A stretch of 64,000 bases of DNA from DATCYX01 sp963714425 (GCA_963714425.1 CAVQOI010000010.1:186001-250000), one strand, 5' to 3'; positions 44,201 through 54,259 are shown, numbered from the stretch's first letter. The notes: generated from the letters alone by a model not told the origin. Made by a program: numbers and translations.

Positions 44201-45487
44201 TTATATCCAACCCCTCAATTCCATGGCCTTGACCACGCGATCGATAGCCACCATGTAGGCGGCGTCGCGCATGAAGACCTTCTCCTTCTCGGACATCTCC
44301 ACCACGCTGTTGAAAGCCTGGGTGATCTTGGTGTCCAGGCGCTCGAGCACCTCATCCTTGGTCCAGTAATAGTTCATGTCGTTCTGCACGCTCTCGAAGT
44401 AGGAGGTTGTCACGCCGCCCGAGTTGCACAGGAAGTCGGGGATGACGAACACGCCGTTGCGCTTGAAGACTTCGTCGGCCTCGGGGGTGGTGGGGCCATT
44501 GGCGCCCTCCGCCACGATCTTGACCCGCGAGCTGACGCGCTGCACCGTCTCGGCGTTGACCTGCCCTTCCAGGGCGCCGGGGATGAGCACGTCGGCTTCT
44601 TTGGTGATCCAGGCATCGGCATCTTCGATGGTGTAGCCGGCTTTGCTGGCTTTGGCCTTATCGATGCCGCCGTAGATATCCGTGATCGACTGTAAGAAGT
44701 GCGGGTCGACGCCTTTGGTGTGGCTGACGGTATAGGGCATGCGGTCGTCGCGGTCCCAATAAGAAACGCACGCCACCTTGCCGCCCAGCATCTCTACAAA
44801 GCCGATGGCGGCATATTGGGAGACGTTGCCGAAGCCCTGGATAGCCGCCACGCACTTGGTGGGGTCCATCTTGAGGTGCTTCATGGCCTCGCGCACGGTG
44901 TAGATCACGCCGTAGCCGGTTGCCTCCGTGCGGCCCAGCGAGCCGCCGCCCCCCAGTGGCTTGCCTGTGATCACGCCGGGGGTGAATTGTCCCACCAGCT
45001 TGGAATACTGGTCCATCATCCAGCCCATCATCTGCGGGGTGGTGCCCACATCGGGAGCGGGGACGTCCTGGCGCGGGCCGATGTTGCGCCACATCTGGTC
45101 CACCCAGCCGCGACACAGGCGCTCTTTCTCGGTCACAGTCAGGGTCGCCGGGTCCACCGGCACGCCGCCTTTGCCGCCCCCCAGAGGGATATCCGCCACA
45201 GCACACTTCCAGGTCATCCACATTGCCAGAGCGCGCACCGTGTCGAGCGTCTCTGCCGGGTGGAAACGGATGCCGCCCTTCGATGGGCCGCGCACGTCGG
45301 AGTGCTGCACGCGATAGCCGAAGAACGTGCGCAGGCTGCCATCGTCCATGCGCACCGGGATCATGAATTTGAATTCACGGCTCGGCCAGCGCAGCATCTC
45401 CGCCACCTGCGGGTCCAGGTTGAGCAGTTTGGCGACGTGGTCGAACTGGCTCTGAGCCATTGTGAAGGCGTTGATCATTTCGGTCAT
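44201..45487 (-). CDS. gdhA: Glutamate dehydrogenase
   Basis: It interconverts glutamate with 2-oxoglutarate and ammonia. Catalytic K in MWMTWKCAVADIPLGGGKGG, the Asp motif APDVGT, the dinucleotide loop IQGFGNVSQYAAIG, and EGANGPTTPEAD are all present. The length near 428 residues fits the hexameric NAD or dual-cofactor Clostridium/Thermus type. The ATG at 45487 is chosen because AGGAG is 6 bases upstream; the ATG at 45493 directly touches AGGAG. Its leader carries a strong hairpin. Confidence 0.95.
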   Translation of the reverse strand: MTEMINAFTMAQSQFDHVAKLLNLDPQVAEMLRWPSREFKFMIPVRMDDGSLRTFFGYRVQHSDVRGPSKGGIRFHPAETLDTVRALAMWMTWKCAVADIPLGGGKGGVPVDPATLTVTEKERLCRGWVDQMWRNIGPRQDVPAPDVGTTPQMMGWMMDQYSKLVGQFTPGVITGKPLGGGGSLGRTEATGYGVIYTVREAMKHLKMDPTKCVAAIQGFGNVSQYAAIGFVEMLGGKVACVSYWDRDDRMPYTVSHTKGVDPHFLQSITDIYGGIDKAKASKAGYTIEDADAWITKEADVLIPGALEGQVNAETVQRVSSRVKIVAEGANGPTTPEADEVFKRNGVFVIPDFLCNSGGVTTSYFESVQNDMNYYWTKDEVLERLDTKITQAFNSVVEMSEKEKVFMRDAAYMVAIDRVVKAMELRGWI

Positions 45488-45522
45488 AGTCATCTCCTAT
45501 TGGTCACTCATTTAAACATAAA

Positions 45523-45547
45523 GCGGGCACCCCGGTCTGGTGCCCGC
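45523..45547 (-). terminator. Hairpin with T-run in the gdhA leader
   Basis: Nine exact pairs (45523-45531 with 45539-45547) close a 7-base loop. On the minus strand it is followed by TTTATGTTT. It lies downstream of a promoter (TTGACG, 17 bases, TAAGGT at 45652-45624) and 35 bases before gdhA, so it would act as an attenuator, or as the gatB terminator if the promoter is not real. Confidence 0.65.
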
Positions 45548-45623
45548 CATAATCTGCCAGCGCAGTGTATTGTAAGCGGAACTGGCTCATAATCGCATCT
45601 CTGCATATCCAAAACGCACATTA

Positions 45624-45652
45624 ACCTTATCGGATGTGTGAGGATACGTCAA
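45624..45652 (-). promoter_or_regulatory. Probable gdhA promoter
   Basis: Minus-strand TTGACG (45652-45647), a 17-base spacer and TAAGGT (45629-45624) give a start near 45617 and a leader of about 130 bases to gdhA. Confidence 0.5.
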
Positions 45653-45693
45653 GTGATGAAATACATATTTATGCGGGTTACTGTCGGCTATAC

Positions 45694-45764
45694 CCCCCCA
45701 CCGCCCCCTGGCTGGTTTTTCCACTCAGTCCCCCCGTGGAAGGGACGGGGTTGGGGGAGTTGGG
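45694..45764. repeat. C-run/G-run module at the end of gatB (partial composite element)
   Basis: The stretch has C runs then G runs (CCCCCC, CCCCC, GGGAC, GGGGTTGGGGG), like the modules at 20051, 30584, 47318 and 61289, but no long variable hairpin. It encodes the last 14 or so residues of GatB. Confidence 0.6.
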
Positions 45765-47212
45765 TAACTATCCAGCTGTCGCTCCAGCTCACGCTGCACG
45801 ACCTGCGGGTTGGCTTTGCCGCCTGCCAGGCGCACTACCTGACCGAACAGCCAGCGCGATACGGCGGTCTTGCCCCCCAAATACGACGCCACCTGCTCGG
45901 GGTTCTCCTGCAGCACCGTGCGCACCAGCCCGGCGATGGTCTCAGAGTCGGAGAGCTGGCTCAAGCCACGCTCGGCGACCACCTCTTGCGGCGATTTGCC
46001 CGTGGCGAAGCACTCAGCCAGGACAGCCTTGGCGCTGGTTTGGTTGATTTGGCCTTGGCGCACCAGCTCCACCAGGCTCCCCAACGCTTGCGGAGACACC
46101 CGGCTGTGCTCTATGCCAATATCTGCCTGGTTCAGCAGACCGAACAGCTCACCGGTCACCCAGTTGGAGATAATCTTGGGCGAGGCGTCCGGGGCGGCAG
46201 CCACAGCTTTCTCGTAATACTCCGCCACCTGGCGCTCGGCGGTGAGCACGTCCGCGTCGTAGGAATTCAAGCCATACCGGCTTTGGAAGCGGTGATAGCG
46301 AGCAATGGGCAGCTCCGGAAGATTTACGCGCACAAATTCGATCCACGCTTCGTCGATCGCCAGCGGAGGCAGGTCGGGCTCGGGGAAGTAGCGGTAGTCG
46401 TTGGCCTCTTCCTTGCTGCGCTGCGGGAGTGTGATCTCCTGGGCTTCATCCCAGCCGCGCGTCTCCTGCCTTACAGCCTTCCCCTGGCTGAGCAGCTCGC
46501 TGTGGCGCTGGATTTCGAAAGCCACCGAGCGCTCCAGGGCGCGGAAGCTGTTCAGGTTCTTGATCTCGGTGCGCGTGCCCAGTGCGGGGCTGCCGCGTGG
46601 CCGCACAGAGATGTTCGGCTCGATACGCAGCAGGCCCTTCTGCATGTCTCCTGAGTTGACCTCCAGATAGCGCAGCAAGCTGCGCAGCGCCATGGCGTAA
46701 AGGCGTACCTCCTCAGGGGTGTGCATATCCGGCTCAGAGACTATCTCCAGTAAGGGCACGCCGGCACGGTTGAGGTCCACCAGGGTATAGCGCTCAGCCT
46801 CCTTCTGGACGTGGGTGAGCTTGCCGGTGTCCTCCTCCAGGTGCACGCGGCGCACGCGAACCACTCGCTCGCCCTGCGAGGTCAGGATGGTCAATTTCCC
46901 GTTGCGCGCCAGCGGCTGCTCGTATTGGGAGATCTGGTAGCCCTTGGGTAGATCGGGGTAGAAATAATTCTTGCGGACAAACAGGCTGGTGGGGGAGATT
47001 TCACACTCCAGCGCCAGGGCGACGGACAGGGCGTACTCCACGGCGCGCTGGTTGACCACCGGCAGCACGCCGGGCATGCCGGCGCATACCGGGCAGACTG
47101 CGCTGTTGGGATGGGCGACGCTCGAGTCGAGGCGCTCGCAAGCGCAGAACATCTTGGAGCGCGTCTCCAGCTCAGCGTGCACCTCTAACCCGATAACGGC
47201 TTCGTAGTCCAT
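45725..47212 (-). CDS. gatB: Aspartyl/glutamyl-tRNA(Asn/Gln) amidotransferase subunit B
   Basis: It is the tRNA-binding kinase subunit of GatCAB, which makes Gln-tRNA or Asn-tRNA by amidation. The sequence shows GLEVHAELETRSKMFC, zinc cysteines (CAC ... CPVCAGMPG), FYPDLPKGYQISQYEQP and the C-terminal YqeY-like tail. The ATG at 47212 (MDYEAVIGLEVH) is preferred with AGAAG upstream; ATG 47230 adds 6 residues. The final residues SYPTPPTPSLPRGD are encoded by a C-run/G-run repeat and do not look like GatB. gatC and gatA are 5-7 kb away. Confidence 0.94.
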   Translation of the reverse strand: MDYEAVIGLEVHAELETRSKMFCACERLDSSVAHPNSAVCPVCAGMPGVLPVVNQRAVEYALSVALALECEISPTSLFVRKNYFYPDLPKGYQISQYEQPLARNGKLTILTSQGERVVRVRRVHLEEDTGKLTHVQKEAERYTLVDLNRAGVPLLEIVSEPDMHTPEEVRLYAMALRSLLRYLEVNSGDMQKGLLRIEPNISVRPRGSPALGTRTEIKNLNSFRALERSVAFEIQRHSELLSQGKAVRQETRGWDEAQEITLPQRSKEEANDYRYFPEPDLPPLAIDEAWIEFVRVNLPELPIARYHRFQSRYGLNSYDADVLTAERQVAEYYEKAVAAAPDASPKIISNWVTGELFGLLNQADIGIEHSRVSPQALGSLVELVRQGQINQTSAKAVLAECFATGKSPQEVVAERGLSQLSDSETIAGLVRTVLQENPEQVASYLGGKTAVSRWLFGQVVRLAGGKANPQVVQRELERQLDSYPTPPTPSLPRGD

Positions 47213-47238
47213 CTTACTTCTCTTCCCCATCTGCCACG

Positions 47239-47353
47239 CCCCCTTCCCTCAGGGAAGGGGGGGATTTATTTGGGATATGCGGGCGGCGTAGCCGCCCGCA
47301 TATCCCAAAATGTTTTCCCCTCCCCCTTAAGGGGGAGGGTCAGGGGTGGGGGT
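47239..47353. repeat. Composite palindromic element, copy 3 (fullest)
   Basis: Three hairpins in a row: CCCCCTTCCC/GGGAAGGGGG around TCA (47239-47261), a 19-bp-arm hairpin with loop GTA (47269-47309), and a perfect 22-base palindrome of C5TTAAG5 type (47318-47339), followed by GTCAGGGGTGGGGGT. It fills the space between the aminotransferase and gatB. Confidence 0.9.
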
Positions 47354-47360
47354 ACCTAGA

Positions 47361-48557
<1,197 letters not shown>

Positions 48558-48585
48558 ACTGAGGCGTCCTTTCGTAGATCTTAGC

Positions 48586-48798
48586 TTAAAGGGGAGTGAT
48601 ACTCCAGTCATCGAGACTCTGGTCGTAAGCCAGCTCGAAGACCTGGTCTTCGTCTAGGCGCACACGGAAGCGCATCCCCCAGGGCTCGCGCCAGCTTGCC
48701 AGCAGGTCACGCACTTCCAGCCGCTGTCCTTGCCAATGCACGGCGGTGGGGCGTTGGGCATAGGACGATTCGGAGCGGCATTCCACCAGATTGTTCAT
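48586..48798 (-). CDS. Small DUF6504-like protein
   Basis: This 70-residue protein has the pattern VHWQGQRLEVRDLLASWREPWG ... FRVRLDEDQVFELAYD, similar to DUF6504 proteins, small beta-rich proteins sometimes found with Y-family polymerases. There is no signal peptide or membrane segment. It has no clear ribosome site and lies 11 bases after the nucleotidyltransferase gene, so it may be translated by coupling. The family assignment rests on pattern only. Confidence 0.6.
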   Translation of the reverse strand: MNNLVECRSESSYAQRPTAVHWQGQRLEVRDLLASWREPWGMRFRVRLDEDQVFELAYDQSLDDWSITPL

Positions 48799-48809
48799 TA
48801 AAGGAATAA

Positions 48810-49820
48810 TTAAAGGAGGACCATAGTTTGGTCGCCGGCGCTGATCACCCCGGCACGTCGCTGGATGTGGGCTTTGCGCCCCAAGAGCGAGCTCTCCAGA
48901 ATAACATCTTTGGCATTGGCCTCGTCCTCCAGGATCGAATCAGACAGGATGCTGCGCTCCACGCGGCAGGCTGCCCCCAAGGATACATAAGGCCCGATAA
49001 TTGAGTTGGTCACCTCGGCGCTCGGGTGGATGAATACGGGAGGGATGATCACCACCCCGGGACGAGGGGCGATCTCATCGGAATTGCCCCGCCCGTTTTC
49101 CAGCAGGTAGCGGTTGGTCTCCAGCAGGGCTTCTGGTGTCCCGGCGTCCAGCCAGATCTCCACTTTTTCTGTTCGCATCTTTAGACCGCCCTCGAGCATG
49201 ATGTTGAGGGCATCTGCCAAGAAATACTCGCCTTTAAGCTTTAATTTTCGCCTCATCTGCTCTTCTATGGCAGCGATGAGATCCTCCGCCCGGCGGATAT
49301 AATAAAAGCCAACCACAACCAGGTTGTTGCTGGTCTCCTGCGGCTTTTCGATCAAGTTGGTCACCCACCCGGCTCCATTGGTCACAGCCACACCAAAACG
49401 GCGCGGGTCGGGCACGGGTTTCACCCAGGCGACAGCCTCGGCAGTTTCGGTTGCCAGAAATGACAGGTCGGTTTCGATCAGAGTATCGGCGAAGACCACT
49501 AGCATAGGACCGTGGAGGTACTCTTTCGCCAGGTGGATTGCATGGGACTGGCCGCGCGGGTCCTCTTGGATCACGTAATGCGCCTTCAGGTTGGGGTGGC
49601 GCGCCGTCAGGTGGGCTTCGATTTGCTCGCCCAGGTATCCGACGATATTGACCAGCTCGAAATTGTCCGGATCGGGCAGCGTGGAAAGCGTGTCCAGCAC
49701 GTGGTCCAGGACGGCTTTACCTGCCACGCTGATGAGTTGCTTCGGTTTGCTCCATGTATGCGGGCGCAGGCGTGTTCCCAATCCCGCCATGGGGATGACG
49801 ACTTTCAGCGTTTCGCTCAT
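48810..49820 (-). CDS. Sugar-1-phosphate nucleotidyltransferase with left-handed beta-helix tail
   Basis: It makes an NDP-sugar from NTP and sugar-1-phosphate. The N-terminal pyrophosphorylase motif is VIPMAGLGTRLRPHTWSKPKQLI, followed by VVFADTLIETDLSFL (metal Asp) and LIEKP. Residues 240-320 form hexapeptide-repeat turns (IHPSAEVTNSIIGPYVSLGA), as in the long RfbA/GlmU-like proteins. Glucose-1-phosphate thymidylyl- or uridylyltransferase is most likely, feeding polysaccharide synthesis. The ATG at 49820 gives MSETLKVVIPMAG; the frame is open 5' without conserved sequence. Confidence 0.88.
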   Translation of the reverse strand: MSETLKVVIPMAGLGTRLRPHTWSKPKQLISVAGKAVLDHVLDTLSTLPDPDNFELVNIVGYLGEQIEAHLTARHPNLKAHYVIQEDPRGQSHAIHLAKEYLHGPMLVVFADTLIETDLSFLATETAEAVAWVKPVPDPRRFGVAVTNGAGWVTNLIEKPQETSNNLVVVGFYYIRRAEDLIAAIEEQMRRKLKLKGEYFLADALNIMLEGGLKMRTEKVEIWLDAGTPEALLETNRYLLENGRGNSDEIAPRPGVVIIPPVFIHPSAEVTNSIIGPYVSLGAACRVERSILSDSILEDEANAKDVILESSLLGRKAHIQRRAGVISAGDQTMVLL

Positions 49821-49974
49821 AAATTGATAGATATCCCCTTGATAATGAATGGCTTGTTTCTGGTAGTAAGCATGTAAAATACCAGCATAGCGGCACAGCA
49901 ATGCCGCCCGAATATTATACCCTCTCTATAAGGGAGGGTTTCTGGAACCAAACGGCATTGAAAGGAGGGGTTTT

Positions 49975-50535
49975 ATGGAGGGGCGATTATTACGCTCGAT
50001 CTTCCACTGGTTGAATAAATTCTTTATGGTGCCGGCGTACCGGCTTGGGCTGGGGTCATGGATCAGTAACCCGCTAACGGGCTACATCATGGTGATAAAA
50101 TCGACCGGTCGTAAAAGCGGGGTCACGCGCTATGCACCTGTCAACTATGCACTCATCGATGGCAATATCTATTGTGTGTCTGGCTTCGGGACAAAATCTG
50201 ACTGGTACTACAACGTGCAGGCTAACCCGCGCATCGAAGTGATCCTGCCCGGGACGGCAGTCACGGGCGTGGCAGAAGAGGTGGTCGAGGCGGACGAATG
50301 CCTGAGAGCCACACGGCAGATTATGAAGAATGCTGGTTTCGCCGGGTTCCTGCTGGGTTTCAATCCCTTCACAGCCAGCGATGAGGAGGTACGCCAGAAG
50401 TGCCAGGGTTACCCTGTCCTGCGCATCCGTCCGGCAGGCGTGGGCAATAGTCCGTCAGACCCAGGGGGCTGGCTATGGATGCTGGTCTGGTTGGTTGGGT
50501 TTGCCTGGTTGGTGCGCAGGCGGAGACGGGATTAA
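49975..50535 (+). CDS. DUF385 nitroreductase-family (F420-type) protein with C-terminal membrane anchor
   Basis: This 186-residue protein has the split-barrel pattern LTGYIMVIKSTGRKSGVTRYAPVNYALID and WYYNVQANPRIEVIL of deazaflavin-dependent nitroreductase/quinone reductase proteins. It probably binds F420 or a lipid quinone. The last 27 residues are hydrophobic (WLWMLVWLVGFAWLV) and end in RRRRRD, a C-terminal membrane anchor not general in the family. GGAGGGG gives a strong ribosome site. It overlaps the convergent peptidase gene by 4 bases. Confidence 0.85.
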   Translation: MEGRLLRSIFHWLNKFFMVPAYRLGLGSWISNPLTGYIMVIKSTGRKSGVTRYAPVNYALIDGNIYCVSGFGTKSDWYYNVQANPRIEVILPGTAVTGVAEEVVEADECLRATRQIMKNAGFAGFLLGFNPFTASDEEVRQKCQGYPVLRIRPAGVGNSPSDPGGWLWMLVWLVGFAWLVRRRRRD

Positions 50536-52244
50536 GCGGATTGCCCGTCAAGCTCAGCGATAACGCTTTCCATCAAGGCTACCGCCTCCCCCAGCGTGCC
50601 GGCGTCGAGAGCAAAGCGGGCGCCAGCAGTCTCAAACAATTCGGGCAAAGGACGGGTATTGCCCAGGGCGAGCGCATTACGATAAGCGGCGACCGCTCCC
50701 GCCTGGTCGCTGAGCGCCTTGCGCCAGATCTGGACAGCGCCCAGCTGCGCCAAGCCGTATTCGATATAGTAAAACGGCTCCTCGTGGATGTGGAGCTTGC
50801 GGTGCCAGCCAGTCATGCGCTGTTGCTCCAAACCGCTCCAATCCACGCCGGGCATGAAGCGCTCCCACAGGACATCCCATTGCGCGTCGCAGTTATGCGG
50901 GTCTTCGGCGGCGTTGGGGTTCGCGTATACCCAATGTTGGAAGGCATCCACCACAGCCATATACGGCCAGAAGAGGATGCTCCTTTCAAGGTGCTCGACC
51001 CGGGCGCGGGCCGCGTCTTGCGGGGTGTAGAAGCCGCCATGATCGAACGTCAGGAAAGGTGACGCCAGCAGCTCCATTGCCATCGACGCCACTTCCATGA
51101 ACTCCAGCGGGGCGTAAAATTGCTGGTGATAGGGCAACAGGAAGGCAGCGAAGAAATGGAAAGCATGCCCGCCCTCGTGCAGCATGGTCTGCACGTCGTC
51201 GTGGACGCCTACCGAGTTAGTGAAGATAAACGGCCGCTCGGCGACTGGGAAATCTGTGCAGTATCCGCCAGGGGCTTTGTTCTTGCGGTTGTCCAGGTCC
51301 AGCAGCTTCTCCGTGCGCATTAACTCAAATTGGACCGCCAAATGTGGGTCTACTTGCTGGAAGATCCTTGCACATTTTTCTTCCAGTTCATCCACACTCT
51401 CGAATGGTTTCAGTGCTGGGAGTCCGTAAGGGTCAACGGATAGATCCCAGGGTCGAAGCGTCTGCAAGCCCAGGCGCTGGCGGCGGCGCTCGTAGATGCG
51501 CCTGGCTGCCGGGACGACAGCCTGCTCGATCGCTTCGTGGAATCGACGGCAATCTTGTGGCGTGTAATCGAAGCGCAGCATTTGCTGCCAGCGGTATGCG
51601 CGGTAATCCGGCAGTCCGGCGTTGGCTGCCAGCTGGCGGCGCACTCCCATTAGCTTGACCCACACAGCGTTGATTGCCTCCCGGTCAGCCAGCCAGCGTT
51701 CCGAAGCCAGTTGCCAGGCGCGCTGGCGCACCTGCCGGTCAGGCTCCATATAAACGAGAGACAATTGGGTCAGAGTCACCTCTTCGTCCTGCCAGGCGAC
51801 CGTGTGTGCACCAGTGATCTTGTCGTATTCGTTAGCCAGCTTGAGCTCCTCGCTCAGCAAAGGCAGGTTCTCCTGGCGGAAGAGCGCCGCTTCAGCCCTG
51901 ATATTGCGCAGGGGGATTTCAAACCCTTCTGGCCGCAAACCAGATGCTAGCAGCTTCTCTTTGAGCTTCTGCACGGCAGCCCGGGCGCGGGGTTGAATTT
52001 CATCAAGGAAGGTATTGTAGCGCTTTTCAGCACCCTCATCGATCGTATTGACCGTCGTTGCGACGTTCAGGCGCCAAAAGGTCTCGTGCAAGAGCTTGGA
52101 GAGCTGCGACCATTCTGCCAGCCAGGCAGAGAGATTGCTGGTGTTAATCCGGCGCTCGTTGAGCTCATTGAAGTAGGGCTCGATTTCCGACCAGGGCCAG
52201 TTCATGAAATCGAGAGATGTTTTAGGAAGGGGAGAGATCATCAT
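50532..52244 (-). CDS. M3 family oligoendopeptidase
   Basis: This cytoplasmic zinc peptidase acts on short peptides. The zinc site HEGGHAFHF (HExxH, near residue 355) with the downstream Glu in FMEVASMAMELLASPFL matches the M3 family. The 570-residue size fits pz/oligoendopeptidase F-like members. The start MMISPLPK at 52244 lies 7 bases after gatA ends, so it may be co-transcribed with gatA. Its 3' end overlaps the end of the convergent DUF385 gene by 4 bases. Confidence 0.9.
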   Translation of the reverse strand: MMISPLPKTSLDFMNWPWSEIEPYFNELNERRINTSNLSAWLAEWSQLSKLLHETFWRLNVATTVNTIDEGAEKRYNTFLDEIQPRARAAVQKLKEKLLASGLRPEGFEIPLRNIRAEAALFRQENLPLLSEELKLANEYDKITGAHTVAWQDEEVTLTQLSLVYMEPDRQVRQRAWQLASERWLADREAINAVWVKLMGVRRQLAANAGLPDYRAYRWQQMLRFDYTPQDCRRFHEAIEQAVVPAARRIYERRRQRLGLQTLRPWDLSVDPYGLPALKPFESVDELEEKCARIFQQVDPHLAVQFELMRTEKLLDLDNRKNKAPGGYCTDFPVAERPFIFTNSVGVHDDVQTMLHEGGHAFHFFAAFLLPYHQQFYAPLEFMEVASMAMELLASPFLTFDHGGFYTPQDAARARVEHLERSILFWPYMAVVDAFQHWVYANPNAAEDPHNCDAQWDVLWERFMPGVDWSGLEQQRMTGWHRKLHIHEEPFYYIEYGLAQLGAVQIWRKALSDQAGAVAAYRNALALGNTRPLPELFETAGARFALDAGTLGEAVALMESVIAELDGQSA

Positions 52245-52251
52245 GTTACCC

Positions 52252-53796
52252 TCACTGATTAGAAGTCTTATGCGCGTCCGAAATCAAGCCCGGCTGCCGG
52301 GTATGCCAGTCGGTCACCTGCTGGTAGGCGTGGGCGAGGCGAAAGAGGACGTCCTCGCGGAAGTGGGCTCCCATCAACTGCATGCCGATGGGCATTCCAT
52401 CCCCGTCGAAGCCAACCGGGAAAGCCAACCCCGGGATGCCAGCCAGGTTGGCGGGCAGGGTGAACACGTCTTCAAGGTACATGGCGAGCGGGTCGTCGCC
52501 ATGCCCGCCGATGGCGAAGGCTGTGGTGGGTGCCACTGGGGCGGCGATTGCATCCACCATCTCAAAGGCGTCTTCAAAGTCGCCTTTGATCAACGTGCGC
52601 ACCTTCTGCGCCTGCCCGTAATATGCATCGTAGTAGCCTGCCGATAGGGCGTAGGTACCCAGCATGATGCGGCGCTTGACCTCCGCGCCAAACTTTTCGC
52701 CGCGCGTGCTCCGGAAAATCTCCCACATGGCTGAGGAAACTTGCTGGTCGGAGGGCACCGATGCAGTGGGCAACCGCGGCCCGTAGCGGATGCCATCAAA
52801 GCGCGCCAGGTTGGCAGATGCCTCCGCTGGGGCGATCAGGTAATACACCGGCAGGGCATAAGTTGTGTGCGGCAGGCTCACCGGTAGGACCTGTGCCCCC
52901 AGCGATTCCATCACGCCCACAGCACGGCGCACAGCCGTCTCTACTGCTGCCTGCATGCCGGGAATGAAATACTCCTCGGGAACACCCACACGCAAGCCTT
53001 TGAGCGAATGGCTGTCCTCCAGGTGGATGCCCGGCACAGGGACATCAAGCGTGGTGGCGTCCAGGGTGTCGTAGCCAGCGAAGTGCGTGAACGCTAGGGC
53101 AACGTCAGCGGCGCTGCGCCCGAATGCCCCCGCGACGTCCAGGGATGAGCCGTAGGCGATGAGCCCGTAGCGGGAGACGCGCCCATAGCTGGGTTTCAGG
53201 CCGGTTACGCCGCAAAAAGACGCCGGCTGGCGTACGCTGCCGCCGGTATCGGTGCCCAATGCCAGCGGTGCCAGGCGCCCTGCCACCGCGGCTGCGCTGC
53301 CCCCGCTCGAACCTCCGGGAACACGCTCGAGATTCCACGGGTTGTGAGTCACGCCATAGGCTGAGTTCTCGGTGGACGAGCCCATGGCAAATTCATCGGT
53401 GTTGGTCTTGCCCAGGATGACGACGCCAACCGCCAGCAGGCGTTCTACTACAGTGGCATTGAAAGGGGGGATGAAATTTTCCAGGATGCGCGATCCGGCA
53501 GTCGTGCGTACACCCTGGGTGCACAGCACATCCTTGACAGCGATGGGAATACCCAGCAAGGCGGGCAAAGGCGCCCGCTCGTCCTGCGCTTGTTTGGCGT
53601 GCTTTGTCAAAAGGCGGTCGGCTTTGTCGGCTTGCCGCAGCGCCAGCTCGGGTGTGAGGGTGAGGAAGGCGTGCAGCTTGCCATCCAACTGCTGGATGCG
53701 TTCCAGGTGGGCCTGGACCAGCTGGCGGCTTGTAATTTGACGTTGCCTTAGGAGACGGGCAGCTTCACCCAGGCTCAAATCGGTTAGCTCAGTCAT
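52252..53796 (-). CDS. gatA: Aspartyl/glutamyl-tRNA(Asn/Gln) amidotransferase subunit A
   Basis: It is the amidase subunit that frees ammonia from glutamine for GatCAB. The Ser-cisSer-Lys triad is seen in IPIAVKDVLCTQG (Lys), PGGSSGGSAAAVA (cis-Ser) and LGTDTGGSVRQPA (Ser nucleophile). The length of 514 residues is slightly over the usual 485. No clear Shine-Dalgarno precedes the ATG. gatC is upstream on the same strand with 163 bases between them, part of which is a C-run/G-run repeat. Confidence 0.95.
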   Translation of the reverse strand: MTELTDLSLGEAARLLRQRQITSRQLVQAHLERIQQLDGKLHAFLTLTPELALRQADKADRLLTKHAKQAQDERAPLPALLGIPIAVKDVLCTQGVRTTAGSRILENFIPPFNATVVERLLAVGVVILGKTNTDEFAMGSSTENSAYGVTHNPWNLERVPGGSSGGSAAAVAGRLAPLALGTDTGGSVRQPASFCGVTGLKPSYGRVSRYGLIAYGSSLDVAGAFGRSAADVALAFTHFAGYDTLDATTLDVPVPGIHLEDSHSLKGLRVGVPEEYFIPGMQAAVETAVRRAVGVMESLGAQVLPVSLPHTTYALPVYYLIAPAEASANLARFDGIRYGPRLPTASVPSDQQVSSAMWEIFRSTRGEKFGAEVKRRIMLGTYALSAGYYDAYYGQAQKVRTLIKGDFEDAFEMVDAIAAPVAPTTAFAIGGHGDDPLAMYLEDVFTLPANLAGIPGLAFPVGFDGDGMPIGMQLMGAHFREDVLFRLAHAYQQVTDWHTRQPGLISDAHKTSNQ

Positions 53797-53822
53797 GTGT
53801 GTACAAACCGGTACCTATTCAC

Positions 53823-53866
53823 ACCCCCACCCCCGGCCTGCCGGAGGCAGGAAGGGGGGATGGGTG
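53823..53866. repeat. C-run/G-run module between gatC and gatA
   Basis: C runs, the short hairpin CCTGCC-GGA-GGCAGG (53837-53851), then GGGGGG and GATGGGTG. It resembles the conserved half of the composite palindromic element, with a different and much shorter central hairpin. Confidence 0.6.
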
Positions 53867-53959
53867 AGTAGATATATAAACCAATAAACATGTCAGTGAG
53901 GGGATGGCAATTTGGCGTTTTCTTCAACTCTGCGACGATTGCGATGGCGGCGCACGCGA

Positions 53960-54247
53960 TTACTCCAATACCGGCGGGACGCGAAATTGCCCATCCTGTG
54001 TATCGGGGGCATTGCGCAATAACTCTTCCTGGCTCAATCCCGGGCGGGGCTCGTCAGCCCGCAGTGCGCTGCGCGGCGGCAACACGCTGGAGGTGGGGGG
54101 GGTATCGACTGTATCCAGCTGGCTAAGTTGGGCGAAATAATCCAGAATAGCAGACAGCTGCTGGCGATAGCGCTCCTTTTCCTCAGGGGTCAAATTCAAA
54201 CGAGCAAGGTCGGCAATGTGTTCGACCTCTTTTTGTGTGAGCGGCAT
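53960..54247 (-). CDS. gatC: Aspartyl/glutamyl-tRNA(Asn/Gln) amidotransferase subunit C
   Basis: It is the small linker subunit that wraps GatA and joins it to GatB. The 95 residues show LTQKEVEHIADLARLNLTPEE, a Q-x-L-S-A-I-L-D-Y-like block, and the C-terminal LRADEPRPGLSQEELLRNAPD ... FRVPPVLE of all GatC proteins. TATAAT on the minus strand (54259-54254) ends 6 bases before the ATG and there is no Shine-Dalgarno, so the mRNA is probably leaderless. Confidence 0.94.
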   Translation of the reverse strand: MPLTQKEVEHIADLARLNLTPEEKERYRQQLSAILDYFAQLSQLDTVDTPPTSSVLPPRSALRADEPRPGLSQEELLRNAPDTQDGQFRVPPVLE

Positions 54248-54253
54248 GGCGGG

Positions 54254-54259
54254 ATTATA
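54254..54259 (-). promoter_or_regulatory. -10 element placed for a leaderless gatC transcript
   Basis: Minus-strand TATAAT ends 6 bases before the gatC ATG at 54247. Transcription would start at or beside the start codon. Confidence 0.55.

Noticed and set aside
44699..45592. Plus-strand open frame of 297 codons opposite gdhA
   Set aside because: It is antisense to a well-conserved enzyme and has no domain-like sequence.
45638..46654. Plus-strand open frame of 338 codons opposite gatB
   Set aside because: gatB has complete family motifs; the other frame is a composition shadow.
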